This document shows, piece after piece, positions 7,448-14,915 of a DNA stretch of 24,411 nt; position 1 is the first letter of the stretch; every line of letters begins with the position of its first letter. The notes below the pieces were generated by a model. That model saw nothing but the letters and a program-made list of their open reading frames with translations. It was not told the origin of the DNA and made no database searches. This DNA is from an uncultured bacterium. Lineage in GTDB: Bacteria; Cloacimonadota; Cloacimonadia; Cloacimonadales; Cloacimonadaceae. The DNA lies in contig CALDSN010000144.1 of the NCBI GenBank assembly GCA_937924555.1, positions 1 to 24,411 on the forward strand, read 5' to 3'. A program made the translations under genes and the position numbers.

Positions 7448-10441
7448 TTAAACTCTTCTATAAGCAAGTTGCATCTTGCTTCGTTTAGCCTTAAGTTGCT
7501 CCATTCTTTGGGGATTACCCTCTGCCAATTTTATCGCTCGGTCGATGTATTCCTGAGCTTGGTGCATCTTACCCAATGATTGGTACTCATCAGCAATGCA
7601 ACTGCATGTAATACTCAATTCATGTTTGTTCCCCAATTCCTCTTTGAGGATAAGCACCTGAGCATACAGCTCCAAAGCGGCTGCGTGGTCACCGTTCTCT
7701 CGGTGGATGTTGGCAATGTTCCCCAGAACTTTTATCAATTCTGCTCTATCATCTATCCTGTCCACAATTGCTCTTTTTCTCTGGTAAAAGCTCATGGCGT
7801 TTGTATAATCTTGCATCTTATAATTCAGCACTCCCAAGTTGCCTAAACATATTGATTGCAGCTTCAGATATTGGTTCTCCTCCGCTATCATAAGACAATC
7901 ATCAAAGAATTGCTTCGCTGAAACCAAGTCTCCTAAGGCAAGATGCACCAGACCAATATTACTTAGTGTTTTCGCTTTCTGCATAAGATCTCTATCCGTA
8001 TCGGCGAATGCTAAGCTATGATTATGATGTTCCAACGATACCGAATAATCCTTGTGATGCTGGTACCATATACCCAAATAGCTGTGAGCTATGCTAAATC
8101 TCCGGTTATCATCGGCATGCTTCAAGCAACTATTCCAGTTGTCCAAGGCTTCGATCATCTCACCTCTGCGGAAAGACAATAAGCCTTTGAGGCGGTGATA
8201 TTCGAACTTGTCTTCAGGGGATTTATCCAAGCACAGGTAAGCCTTTCCCATACTATTCTCGGCATCATCCCAAGCACCGATGTTCATCTCAATTTCAGAG
8301 ATTATTAACAGCATCTGTGCCAATCTTATGCACTCACTCGCGTTTTCAGGTTTAGACTCAACCATGGTTAGCAGCTTCTGCCATAATTCAATTGCTAACT
8401 TGTTGCTATACTTGTCTGTGGCTGCTCTTGCAGCTTTTTCCAGATAATAGATTGCTTTATCTATCTGAGATGCTTTATGGTAGTGGTCTGCCAGAATGAA
8501 TAGAAACTCTTGCTGTCTATCCGGATATAAAGCTTCAATTGCCTCAGCGGCAAGTTTATGCAATATCAGCCGGTTCTCTATCAGGAGGGTTTTGTAAGCC
8601 ACATCTCTGGTAATAATGTGCTTGAAAAAGTATGCTGAATAGTCAAAACCAATCAGTTTCATGATGTATGCTTGTTTCTCCAATTGAGCAAGAGTCTCAC
8701 TGACATCAATAGGATAGTAAAGTCTATCCTCAACCCAGCTTAGGATATCCACGAAGAATTCTTGCCCAATAACGGCAGCCTTTTGTAATAGTAAACGGAT
8801 TGATTTATCCAGCATGTCCAAACGAGATAGAATTAAGGCGTTTAAATTCAGAGGAACTGCAAGGTCATTAACCGGACTCTCCGATGCCTCTAAATAATAG
8901 TTGCACCATTCCTCCATATAAAACGGGTTGCCCAAGCTAAGCTCAACTACTTTTCCAACCAATTCTTCGGTTATATCCTTGCTTGATACATAGTGATTGA
9001 TAAAACTTCGCATTTCCCCGATACTTAGGGCTTCCAGTTCAATCTCTGTGAAACTTGGATATTTCCGCAGAATACTGCCAACCTGGTAATCCTGTCTATA
9101 CTCCAGAATCATCATGAGCTTACACTTAGGATACCTGTATTCACCCATGCTTATTCTTCTAAAAAGATGTTCCAATATTGTACCGGATAGCTCGTCCATC
9201 CAATGCAGGTCATCAAATACTATAACTATAGGCTTGGCTTCTTGAGCGTGATAGTGGATTATCGCTTCAATTAAGACTTGAGCCGCTGACTTGAGCAGCA
9301 GTAGTAAATCATTGCCTTGTTGTTTGATGCGCGGATCATTAACTGGTATCTCCAACAGCGCTTCAATAAGGGCTTTGGCATCTGATAACCTTGTCCTGTT
9401 TTCAAGATTCAAACTGTGTTGCAGCCTCTGAAACCCCTTTGTCAGCTTCTCCCTTTTGCTATCTATTGATTCACCTTGGTAAATCCGAAACTCACTTTCA
9501 AACAAACTCCTTAACAGCATAAAAGGTGTGCGTACAATACCAGAGGCTGTTCCGCTTAGGATGGTAATATCTTTTTCAATAGGCCCGAGAAACTCATGCA
9601 CGAGCCTCGTTTTTCCCATACCAGCATCTGCCTTGATACCAATAACCGGGTTTAATACTTCTGCAGAATCCGTTTGTTTACAGTCATTCGTGATACTATC
9701 CAGCTTGGATTGAAGTATACCAAGCTCTTTTGTTCGCCCTACATAGATTGATTTCTGCCGATACCATCTCTGTGCTTTTTCTGCTTTCTGGCTCTGAACT
9801 GTGTATGTGTCAATCGGTTCGCTGAAACCCTTAACGCTTATCACCCCATGATTCTCAAAATTAAAACATCGCTCCACCATGGTCATAACATTCTTGGGTA
9901 AAAGAATCTTCCCCTCTGGTGCATTGGCTTCCATTCTTTGCGCCAAGTGGACAGCACTACCGGTGACCGTAAAATCGCCCTCTCTTTCTTCTCCCACTTT
10001 TCCAACTACCACCAAACCTGTGTTGATTCCAATCCTGATGCCAAGTACTGTCTGTTCGCCTAATTCGAGCATCCGTCGGTTGTATATTTCCATTTGCTCA
10101 ATCATTCTCAAGCCGGTTAATACAGCTCTCTCTGTATCCTGCTCTGTTGCTTGTTTCGCACCGAAGAGAGCCATCAAGCCATCACCGAGGTATTTGTCCA
10201 CATAGCCACCATAAAACGTTACGCATTTGGTGAATCTTTTCATGAGATTGTCTATGCGGGATTGAAACAATTCGGGATCAAGCGTGCTACCTAAAGTAGT
10301 GGAGTTTTTTACATCGACAAAAAGGATACTTACTTCTCTTCTCTCACCCTCTTTAAGAAGGAATTTATCCTTTTGAAGTTTATTGTCTGACTCCGAATCA
10401 AGATAGTCTGTAAAAAACACAAAATCAGTATTATAGTCCAT
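7448..10441 (-). CDS. Class III (IIIb-like) nucleotide cyclase fused to P-loop ATPase and TPR repeats
   Basis: A 997-residue cytoplasmic signalling protein with no membrane segment. Residues 36-215 form a class III cyclase domain that should make cAMP. Metal-binding Asp are D43 (FVDVKNST) and D87 (KYLGDG); K83 is the adenine-specifying Lys. Its partner position holds Thr (T158 in DFTVTG), the substitution that defines class IIIb enzymes such as soluble adenylyl cyclase and CyaC. Transition-state Arg is R169, but the usual Asn is His (H165 in AVHLAQR), so activity needs proof. Residues about 230-640 are an STAND/AAA-like ATPase: Walker A ADAGMGKT (271-278), Walker B IVIVFDD (405-411). Residues about 640-980 are helical repeats, with clear TPRs in the last third. 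The cyclase-NTPase-TPR order is that of mammalian ADCY10 and many bacterial proteins. SD GAGGT precedes the ATG. The giant secreted protein follows by 24 bp and is a possible target or co-regulated partner. Confidence 0.9.
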   Translation of the reverse strand: MDYNTDFVFFTDYLDSESDNKLQKDKFLLKEGERREVSILFVDVKNSTTLGSTLDPELFQSRIDNLMKRFTKCVTFYGGYVDKYLGDGLMALFGAKQATEQDTERAVLTGLRMIEQMEIYNRRMLELGEQTVLGIRIGINTGLVVVGKVGEEREGDFTVTGSAVHLAQRMEANAPEGKILLPKNVMTMVERCFNFENHGVISVKGFSEPIDTYTVQSQKAEKAQRWYRQKSIYVGRTKELGILQSKLDSITNDCKQTDSAEVLNPVIGIKADAGMGKTRLVHEFLGPIEKDITILSGTASGIVRTPFMLLRSLFESEFRIYQGESIDSKREKLTKGFQRLQHSLNLENRTRLSDAKALIEALLEIPVNDPRIKQQGNDLLLLLKSAAQVLIEAIIHYHAQEAKPIVIVFDDLHWMDELSGTILEHLFRRISMGEYRYPKCKLMMILEYRQDYQVGSILRKYPSFTEIELEALSIGEMRSFINHYVSSKDITEELVGKVVELSLGNPFYMEEWCNYYLEASESPVNDLAVPLNLNALILSRLDMLDKSIRLLLQKAAVIGQEFFVDILSWVEDRLYYPIDVSETLAQLEKQAYIMKLIGFDYSAYFFKHIITRDVAYKTLLIENRLILHKLAAEAIEALYPDRQQEFLFILADHYHKASQIDKAIYYLEKAARAATDKYSNKLAIELWQKLLTMVESKPENASECIRLAQMLLIISEIEMNIGAWDDAENSMGKAYLCLDKSPEDKFEYHRLKGLLSFRRGEMIEALDNWNSCLKHADDNRRFSIAHSYLGIWYQHHKDYSVSLEHHNHSLAFADTDRDLMQKAKTLSNIGLVHLALGDLVSAKQFFDDCLMIAEENQYLKLQSICLGNLGVLNYKMQDYTNAMSFYQRKRAIVDRIDDRAELIKVLGNIANIHRENGDHAAALELYAQVLILKEELGNKHELSITCSCIADEYQSLGKMHQAQEYIDRAIKLAEGNPQRMEQLKAKRSKMQLAYRRV

Positions 10442-10824
10442 CGCTACCTCATGCTGTCTTTACTATTTATCCATCCTTAATCTGATAGATTATATGTCAA
10501 GATTAAAAAACCCTCTCCTCATTCATTCATTCTTTTCTCAATTCTAGGAAAAACGCGACCCTGTTGGGTAATCTATCTATGTCCCGAGCTTGAATAAATA
10601 TCAGTTGATCCGGAGATCACTCCCGGGTGACTCCCTCATCCGACCCGGGAGTCACGAGGGAGTCACGAGGGAATGATGAAACATGGGTGTTAGGATCAAT
10701 GTGCTCTGCGGTGAGTAATCCCTGAGACAAAAAATTGCAGTTCAAAAGCGTGACAAGCGTGGAGATACCTTATGGGCAACCAACAATGCTTGAAAGCATA
10801 AGCAAGATTATGTGTAGGGCAAGC
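10442..10824. other. 383-bp noncoding gap between the cyclase gene and the small secreted-protein gene
   Basis: No open reading frame here looks like a gene. The gap holds the upstream region of the cyclase gene, including a minus-strand TTGACA at 10500-10495 (no good -10 at 16-18 bp, though TATAAT directly abuts it). It also holds a GC-rich repeat/hairpin cluster at 10619-10672 and a short hairpin (ATGCT, loop TGAA, AGCAT) at 10786-10799, just past the stop of the upstream gene. That hairpin has no T-tract after it on the minus strand, so I do not call it a terminator. Confidence 0.6.
10619..10672. repeat. GC-rich inverted and tandem repeat cluster (REP-like)
   Basis: A perfect 10-bp inverted repeat, ACTCCCGGGT at 10619-10628 and ACCCGGGAGT at 10643-10652, overlaps a perfect 11-bp tandem duplication of GGGAGTCACGA at 10647-10657 and 10658-10668, followed by a partial third copy GGGA. 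A second pairing is possible between TGACTCCCTC (10628-10637) and GAGGGAGTCA (10656-10665), so the RNA or DNA could adopt two exclusive hairpins. No T-tract follows on either strand. This resembles an intergenic palindromic repeat of the REP type, but copies elsewhere in the genome cannot be tested here. Confidence 0.7.
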
Positions 10825-11847
10825 TTACTTAAGCTTAATCACTTTCGTGTTTACTACACCGGTGTTTGTTTTGATATTCAACAGATAAATGCCTTGGGGG
10901 CACTCAATACCCTTGGCATCTCTTCCATCCCATGTAGTATTCTGTGCTGCTTTCCATCCTTTAACAAACTGCCCCTTCACGTTATACACTCTAATGGATA
11001 GTTCTCCCGGAGCTTTAGAGTTGATGGTAAGATCAATACGAAATGGGTTTGGATTAAGCGACACTGTGGTTTGTGCTTCAGGGATAACCGGGTCATTTAC
11101 AGAGGAGGAAGGTTCTATATTAAAGGAGACGGTGGGTCCCACAGCCGGATGACCATCCATCAACAAGTGCGCCCTGAGGCTGTGAACTCCCGGGCTGATG
11201 GCAATAGAAGGAATATATAAAAGGTCCAAGAACCTTGTGTCACCGCACACAACACTATAGTCTGTCTGCTCCGAAATATATTCATATTCGCAAGATATGC
11301 CATCTACCCGAAGTTCAGCAATGGCAGAGGTGGGAAAGACATAGTACCACAGAAAGTTGGAAAGATTAGACAGGGATAATGTTGCAGAAACCTCTGTGGC
11401 AGTGGCAGTATTAATGTTCAATTCATAAAAGAGATTGTTGTAGTCAGATTGAGGAGATTCCACATAGAAAGGTTCGGTATTACCCACTGCTTGGTGTGGA
11501 TACAACAGCATAAATACCTGTGCAGTATGCCAACCGGGGATGAATGGTGTCTCAGCGTAGTGTTGCACCTGCTGTACTACAGTTGTATTAGCAGCTACTG
11601 TCATTCCGGTAAGAATCTGTAAATACATTACAGAGGAGGGAGAACCATCCACATAAATATCGAAGTGCCCTGATGTGGGAAATGATATAGTGACCGGTTG
11701 GGATGAGCTATTGGTTATGGTAAGATTCCCCTGAACTGCGGAAGTACCTACGCTAGTGATCTCGAATTGGTATGAGAGTGAATGCAAAGGGAGACAAATT
11801 AAGATAAGAAAGCCGATAAACAAGCAACACAAACTGAACGATTTCAT
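10825..11847 (-). CDS. Secreted protein of unknown function with FlgD-like C-terminal sorting domain
   Basis: A 340-residue exported protein. The ATG at 11847 is preferred over the one 12 bases upstream (11859), because GGAGGTGATT immediately before it is a near-perfect ribosome binding site, and the upstream ATG itself overlaps that site. The N terminus (MKSFSLCCLFIGFLILICLP) is a signal peptide. The middle (about 30-250) appears to be two related beta-sandwich modules with NLTITNSS- and SATLSLSNLS-like strands; I recognise no catalytic family. Residues 262-340 are a FlgD-Ig/Por-type sorting domain: NPNPF, then YNVKGQ, then WDGRDAKG, then GIYLLNIK and a Lys-rich end. By analogy with type IX-secreted proteins it is probably translocated and surface-attached or released. 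It has its own candidate promoter and stands apart from the pot genes upstream. Confidence 0.88.
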   Translation of the reverse strand: MKSFSLCCLFIGFLILICLPLHSLSYQFEITSVGTSAVQGNLTITNSSSQPVTISFPTSGHFDIYVDGSPSSVMYLQILTGMTVAANTTVVQQVQHYAETPFIPGWHTAQVFMLLYPHQAVGNTEPFYVESPQSDYNNLFYELNINTATATEVSATLSLSNLSNFLWYYVFPTSAIAELRVDGISCEYEYISEQTDYSVVCGDTRFLDLLYIPSIAISPGVHSLRAHLLMDGHPAVGPTVSFNIEPSSSVNDPVIPEAQTTVSLNPNPFRIDLTINSKAPGELSIRVYNVKGQFVKGWKAAQNTTWDGRDAKGIECPQGIYLLNIKTNTGVVNTKVIKLK

Positions 11848-11857
11848 AATCACCTCC
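11848..11857 (-). promoter_or_regulatory. Strong ribosome binding site that decides the start at 11847
   Basis: Read on the minus strand, GGAGGTGATT ends directly at the ATG of 11847. The in-frame ATG at 11859 overlaps this Shine-Dalgarno sequence and has none of its own, so the annotated N terminus should begin MKSFSLCC rather than MEVIMKSF. Confidence 0.85.
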
Positions 11858-11915
11858 ATAGGTGTTATCTTTAGTATAGTAACATGCCAAGAATCAGCAA
11901 AGCCTTATAAAAGCA

Positions 11916-11944
11916 TAAATATCGCATTGCATAATATATGTCAA
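11916..11944 (-). promoter_or_regulatory. Candidate sigma-70-type promoter for the small secreted-protein gene
   Basis: On the minus strand TTGACA at 11944-11939 is followed after exactly 17 bp by TATTTA at 11921-11916. This predicts a transcript start near 11909 and a leader of about 60 bases ending in the strong ribosome binding site. The -35 is perfect and the -10 matches three of six consensus bases within an AT-rich stretch. Confidence 0.5.
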
Positions 11945-12007
11945 GCAATTTAATGGGACTAATCGGATGCATATCCGTAGCTTAGGCTGAGCAAGCCCAG
12001 ATAGTTT

Positions 12008-12808
12008 TTACAGCGAGCTTATCAGAATCTTGCGGATGCGCTTTGTGATGATTACCAGGAACAGGGTGAAGCCGATCATGAGGGTGGAAAGGGAATTGAT
12101 TGTTGTTATTGTCCCTCTACGGATGGTGCCCTCCACATAGATGGGCAGTGTATCGAAACCTCTCCCGGAAGTGAAGAAAGTGATGATGAAATCATCGATA
12201 CTGAGGGTGAAGGCAAGTAATGCAGCGGCAATAATCCCGGGAAGCATCAAAGGCAGTTTAACTTTCCAGAAGATGGTGGCGGGCTTTGCTCCCAAATCCA
12301 TGGCAGCTTCAACCAGCGAGTAGTCGAAGCCTTCCAACCGGGAATTTATCACGATGACTGTGTAGGAAATGCAGAAGGTGATGTGGGCTATCAGGACGGT
12401 GAACATTCCGGTATTTACTCTGGTGAAGTTAAAGAGCAATGCGAGAGAAACACCCATGAGGATATCGGGGATAACGAGAGGGATGTAGATCAAACCGGAG
12501 ATAAGCCTACGTCCGCTGAACTTCTTATTCTCCAAACCCAAGGCAGTTAGGATACCAAATACTGTGGAGAAAAGTGTGGACAGCCCTGCGATGAGCATGG
12601 TGTTCCAGAAAGCTTGTTTTATGTTGTCATTATCCCACAGTTGAGCATAATACTTAAGGGTAAAACCCTTCCACCCGGTGATAATCTTGGCGTTATTGAA
12701 GCTGAAGATCACCAGGATGAGGATAGGAATGTATAGAAAAACCATCACAAGGCTGAACGATGTTAAATTCAACCCTTGATATAGCTTAGTACTGCTGATG
12801 CGCTTCAT
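12008..12808 (-). CDS. potC: Spermidine/putrescine-type ABC transporter permease PotC
   Basis: A 266-residue inner-membrane permease, the usual PotC length, with six predicted hydrophobic segments. The cytoplasmic EAA loop that docks the ATPase is at about 167-190 (EAAMDLGAKPATIFWKVKLP). The segment SIDDFIITFF (203-212) matches the SxDDFV-type motif of PotC. Start: GGAG sits 6 bases before the ATG, which overlaps the stop of potB in ATGA. It would pair with PotB to form the membrane channel for polyamine import. No substrate-binding potD follows; after a gap of about 160 bp comes an unrelated secreted-protein gene. Confidence 0.93.
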   Translation of the reverse strand: MKRISSTKLYQGLNLTSFSLVMVFLYIPILILVIFSFNNAKIITGWKGFTLKYYAQLWDNDNIKQAFWNTMLIAGLSTLFSTVFGILTALGLENKKFSGRRLISGLIYIPLVIPDILMGVSLALLFNFTRVNTGMFTVLIAHITFCISYTVIVINSRLEGFDYSLVEAAMDLGAKPATIFWKVKLPLMLPGIIAAALLAFTLSIDDFIITFFTSGRGFDTLPIYVEGTIRRGTITTINSLSTLMIGFTLFLVIITKRIRKILISSL

Positions 12809-13716
12809 GTTATTCTCCGCGACTTACTGCGCTTATACAAGGTAAAGAGTAACACGAGCAGGATCGCAACAAAAAAGAGCAAGGTTAGGGACAGTGCCGA
12901 CGCCATAGGCCAATTGCGAGGAATGTTCTTTATCTTGTAGGTTATCACCTGCCCCAGATATAGGGTCTTTTGGTTACCCACCAGTTGGGGAATCAGGTAC
13001 GCTCCCAAAGCTGGGATGAAAACCAATAGAGAGCCGGCAAAGATGCCTTCCATGGAGAGAGGTAAGGTGATGCGGAAAAAAGCTTTAATTTCGTTAGCAC
13101 CCAGGTCCATTGCAGCATGGAGCAAGGTGAAATCCATCTTTTCCAACACACTGTAGAGGGGTAGAATCATGTAGGGTAAATACACATACACCATTACCAG
13201 AATAACCGCCAGATCGGTGCGCATTATCTCCAAAGGTTGGGAAATCAAGCCAATATTGATCAGCATATCATTCAGCACCCCGTTGTATGCAAGGAAGATG
13301 CGCCAAGAGAAAATACGAATGATAAGGTTTGTCCAGAATGGGATGATGATAAACACTAACAATGTATTCTTGGTTTTATCCTTTGCACGAGCTATAAAAT
13401 AAGCCACCGGGAAGCCCAGTAGCAAGCACAAAACTGTGGTGAGGATTGCCAGCCGGAAGGATTGAAATAGGGTCATGAGATAATCAGGATTGAAGGCTTG
13501 CCGGTATGCATCCAAAGAAAGCTCGAATTTCACATCGTAAATATCTGGTGTAAGAAAGCTGTATATTACCACAATCAGGTAGGGGATTAGGAAGAAGATG
13601 ATTAACCAGATAAGGGCTGGGGCTGTTAATGCCCAAGATGCCAGATTGCGCCTTTTCTCGGCTGCCTGGCTAATGACATCCCTCTCCGATTGAAAATGCT
13701 TGTATGTTTTACTCAT
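12805..13716 (-). CDS. potB: Spermidine/putrescine-type ABC transporter permease PotB
   Basis: A 303-residue inner-membrane permease with a charged cytoplasmic N-terminal extension (about 1-26) and six hydrophobic segments starting near residue 28 (WALTAPALIWLIIFFLIPYL). The EAA loop is at about 200-224 (HAAMDLGANEIKAFFRITLP). The start codon overlaps the potA stop as ATGA and has no Shine-Dalgarno of its own, so translation is probably coupled to potA. It forms a heterodimeric channel with PotC. Family assignment is firm; polyamine specificity is inherited from the family and not proven, because the binding protein is absent. Confidence 0.93.
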   Translation of the reverse strand: MSKTYKHFQSERDVISQAAEKRRNLASWALTAPALIWLIIFFLIPYLIVVIYSFLTPDIYDVKFELSLDAYRQAFNPDYLMTLFQSFRLAILTTVLCLLLGFPVAYFIARAKDKTKNTLLVFIIIPFWTNLIIRIFSWRIFLAYNGVLNDMLINIGLISQPLEIMRTDLAVILVMVYVYLPYMILPLYSVLEKMDFTLLHAAMDLGANEIKAFFRITLPLSMEGIFAGSLLVFIPALGAYLIPQLVGNQKTLYLGQVITYKIKNIPRNWPMASALSLTLLFFVAILLVLLFTLYKRSKSRRIT

Positions 13717-14900
13717 ACTTGTGTTAGCCGTTTTGCAGAACGTTGAAAGTGATTTACCCCAGTATCTGGTTGTTCTTTATTTCCAAGAGAACTATCCGGG
13801 ATTTCATCAATCAGCCAAGTGTCTGTGTCATGCCAGAACAACCATACTTGCTCCTCCCAGTCCAAGGCTTTTTCATCGAAATACACTCGCTTATGTTGGC
13901 TGAATACCCTAAATTTAAGCGCACCCACCCGAACAATATACTGGGTATGCGAGCCAAGATATAGGATGTCCTCAATCGTTCCACGAAGCATGTTTATATC
14001 ATCTTGATACCTAGGTTTGCTTCTGGATAAAGCTATTTTCTCCGGCCTGAGAGAAACAGTAAGCTGTTTGCCAACAGTCGGTTGAAAATGGAAAGTGCTG
14101 TCTATCTCGAAGAAACCCTCAGCACCATCAGGGCACTTTAGCTGCAGATAATCATCTTCGATGCCCGTGACTTCACCCGTTATTAGATTGGTTTCACCGA
14201 TGAAATAAGCAGAAAAGATACTATTGGGACGTTCATAGATGTCGTCTGGAGGACCAGCTTGCACTATGCTGCCGTAGTTCATCACGGCTACACGATCGGA
14301 TATACTCATAGCTTCACTTTGGTCGTGAGTTACATAGATGAAAGTTATCCCCACGGCATCGTGGATGTTCATGAGTTCTATCAACATATGTTGCCGTAGC
14401 TTCAAATCCAAAGCAGCCAAAGGTTCGTCTAAAAGAAGTACCTTTGGTTTGTTTATCAGAGCTCTGGCGATAGCTATGCGCTGTTTCATCCCCCCCGATA
14501 ATTGGTCAGGATACTTTGCTGCTTGGTCTTCCATTTTCACTAAAGCCAGCATCTCCCCCACTCTGTCCTTTATCTCGGATTTGGGAGTTTTACGGATGCG
14601 AAGGCCAAAGGCCACATTGTCGAATACTGTCATGTGAGGGAAAAGTGAGTAGTTCTGGAATATAGTATTCACTTGTCGATTGTAGGGGGCAATATCGGTG
14701 ATATCGGTGTTCCCGATTAATATCCTGCCGTTACTGGGGCTTTCAAACCCGGCAATCATCCTAAGCAGAGTGGTTTTCCCGCAACCGCTGGGTCCCAGGA
14801 ATGAGAACAGTTCGCCACTACCGATGGTTAAAGAAACATCATTCACAGCTACAAAGCCATCGAAATCTTTACTAATCCTCTCTATGCGAATTTCTTCCAA
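13713..14900 (-). CDS. potA: Spermidine/putrescine-type ABC transporter ATPase PotA (TTG start)
   Basis: A 395-residue cytoplasmic ATPase that energises the PotBC channel. All ABC motifs are present: Walker A GPSGCGKT (36-43), Q-loop Q82, signature LSGGM (134-138), Walker B VLLLDE (154-159) and switch His H192 in THDQSEAM. Residues about 235-365 form the C-terminal OB/TOBE regulatory domain typical of PotA and MalK; the last 25 residues are a polar tail. The only reasonable start is TTG at 14900, preceded by GGGAG 10 bases upstream, and that site lies immediately after the stop of the M14 carboxypeptidase gene, only 15 bp away. The two genes are therefore probably cotranscribed. The stop overlaps the potB start. 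Confidence 0.93.
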   Translation of the reverse strand: MEEIRIERISKDFDGFVAVNDVSLTIGSGELFSFLGPSGCGKTTLLRMIAGFESPSNGRILIGNTDITDIAPYNRQVNTIFQNYSLFPHMTVFDNVAFGLRIRKTPKSEIKDRVGEMLALVKMEDQAAKYPDQLSGGMKQRIAIARALINKPKVLLLDEPLAALDLKLRQHMLIELMNIHDAVGITFIYVTHDQSEAMSISDRVAVMNYGSIVQAGPPDDIYERPNSIFSAYFIGETNLITGEVTGIEDDYLQLKCPDGAEGFFEIDSTFHFQPTVGKQLTVSLRPEKIALSRSKPRYQDDINMLRGTIEDILYLGSHTQYIVRVGALKFRVFSQHKRVYFDEKALDWEEQVWLFWHDTDTWLIDEIPDSSLGNKEQPDTGVNHFQRSAKRLTQV

Positions 14901-14915
14901 GTCGCTTTGCTCCCG

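Noticed and set aside
10786..10799. Short hairpin after the small secreted-protein gene as its terminator
   Set aside because: The stem is five AT-rich base pairs and no T-tract follows on the minus strand.
14488..14500. C7 run in potA as a phase-variable tract
   Set aside because: It encodes the essential ABC signature LSGGM in a housekeeping-type gene; a switch there is unlikely and the frame is intact.
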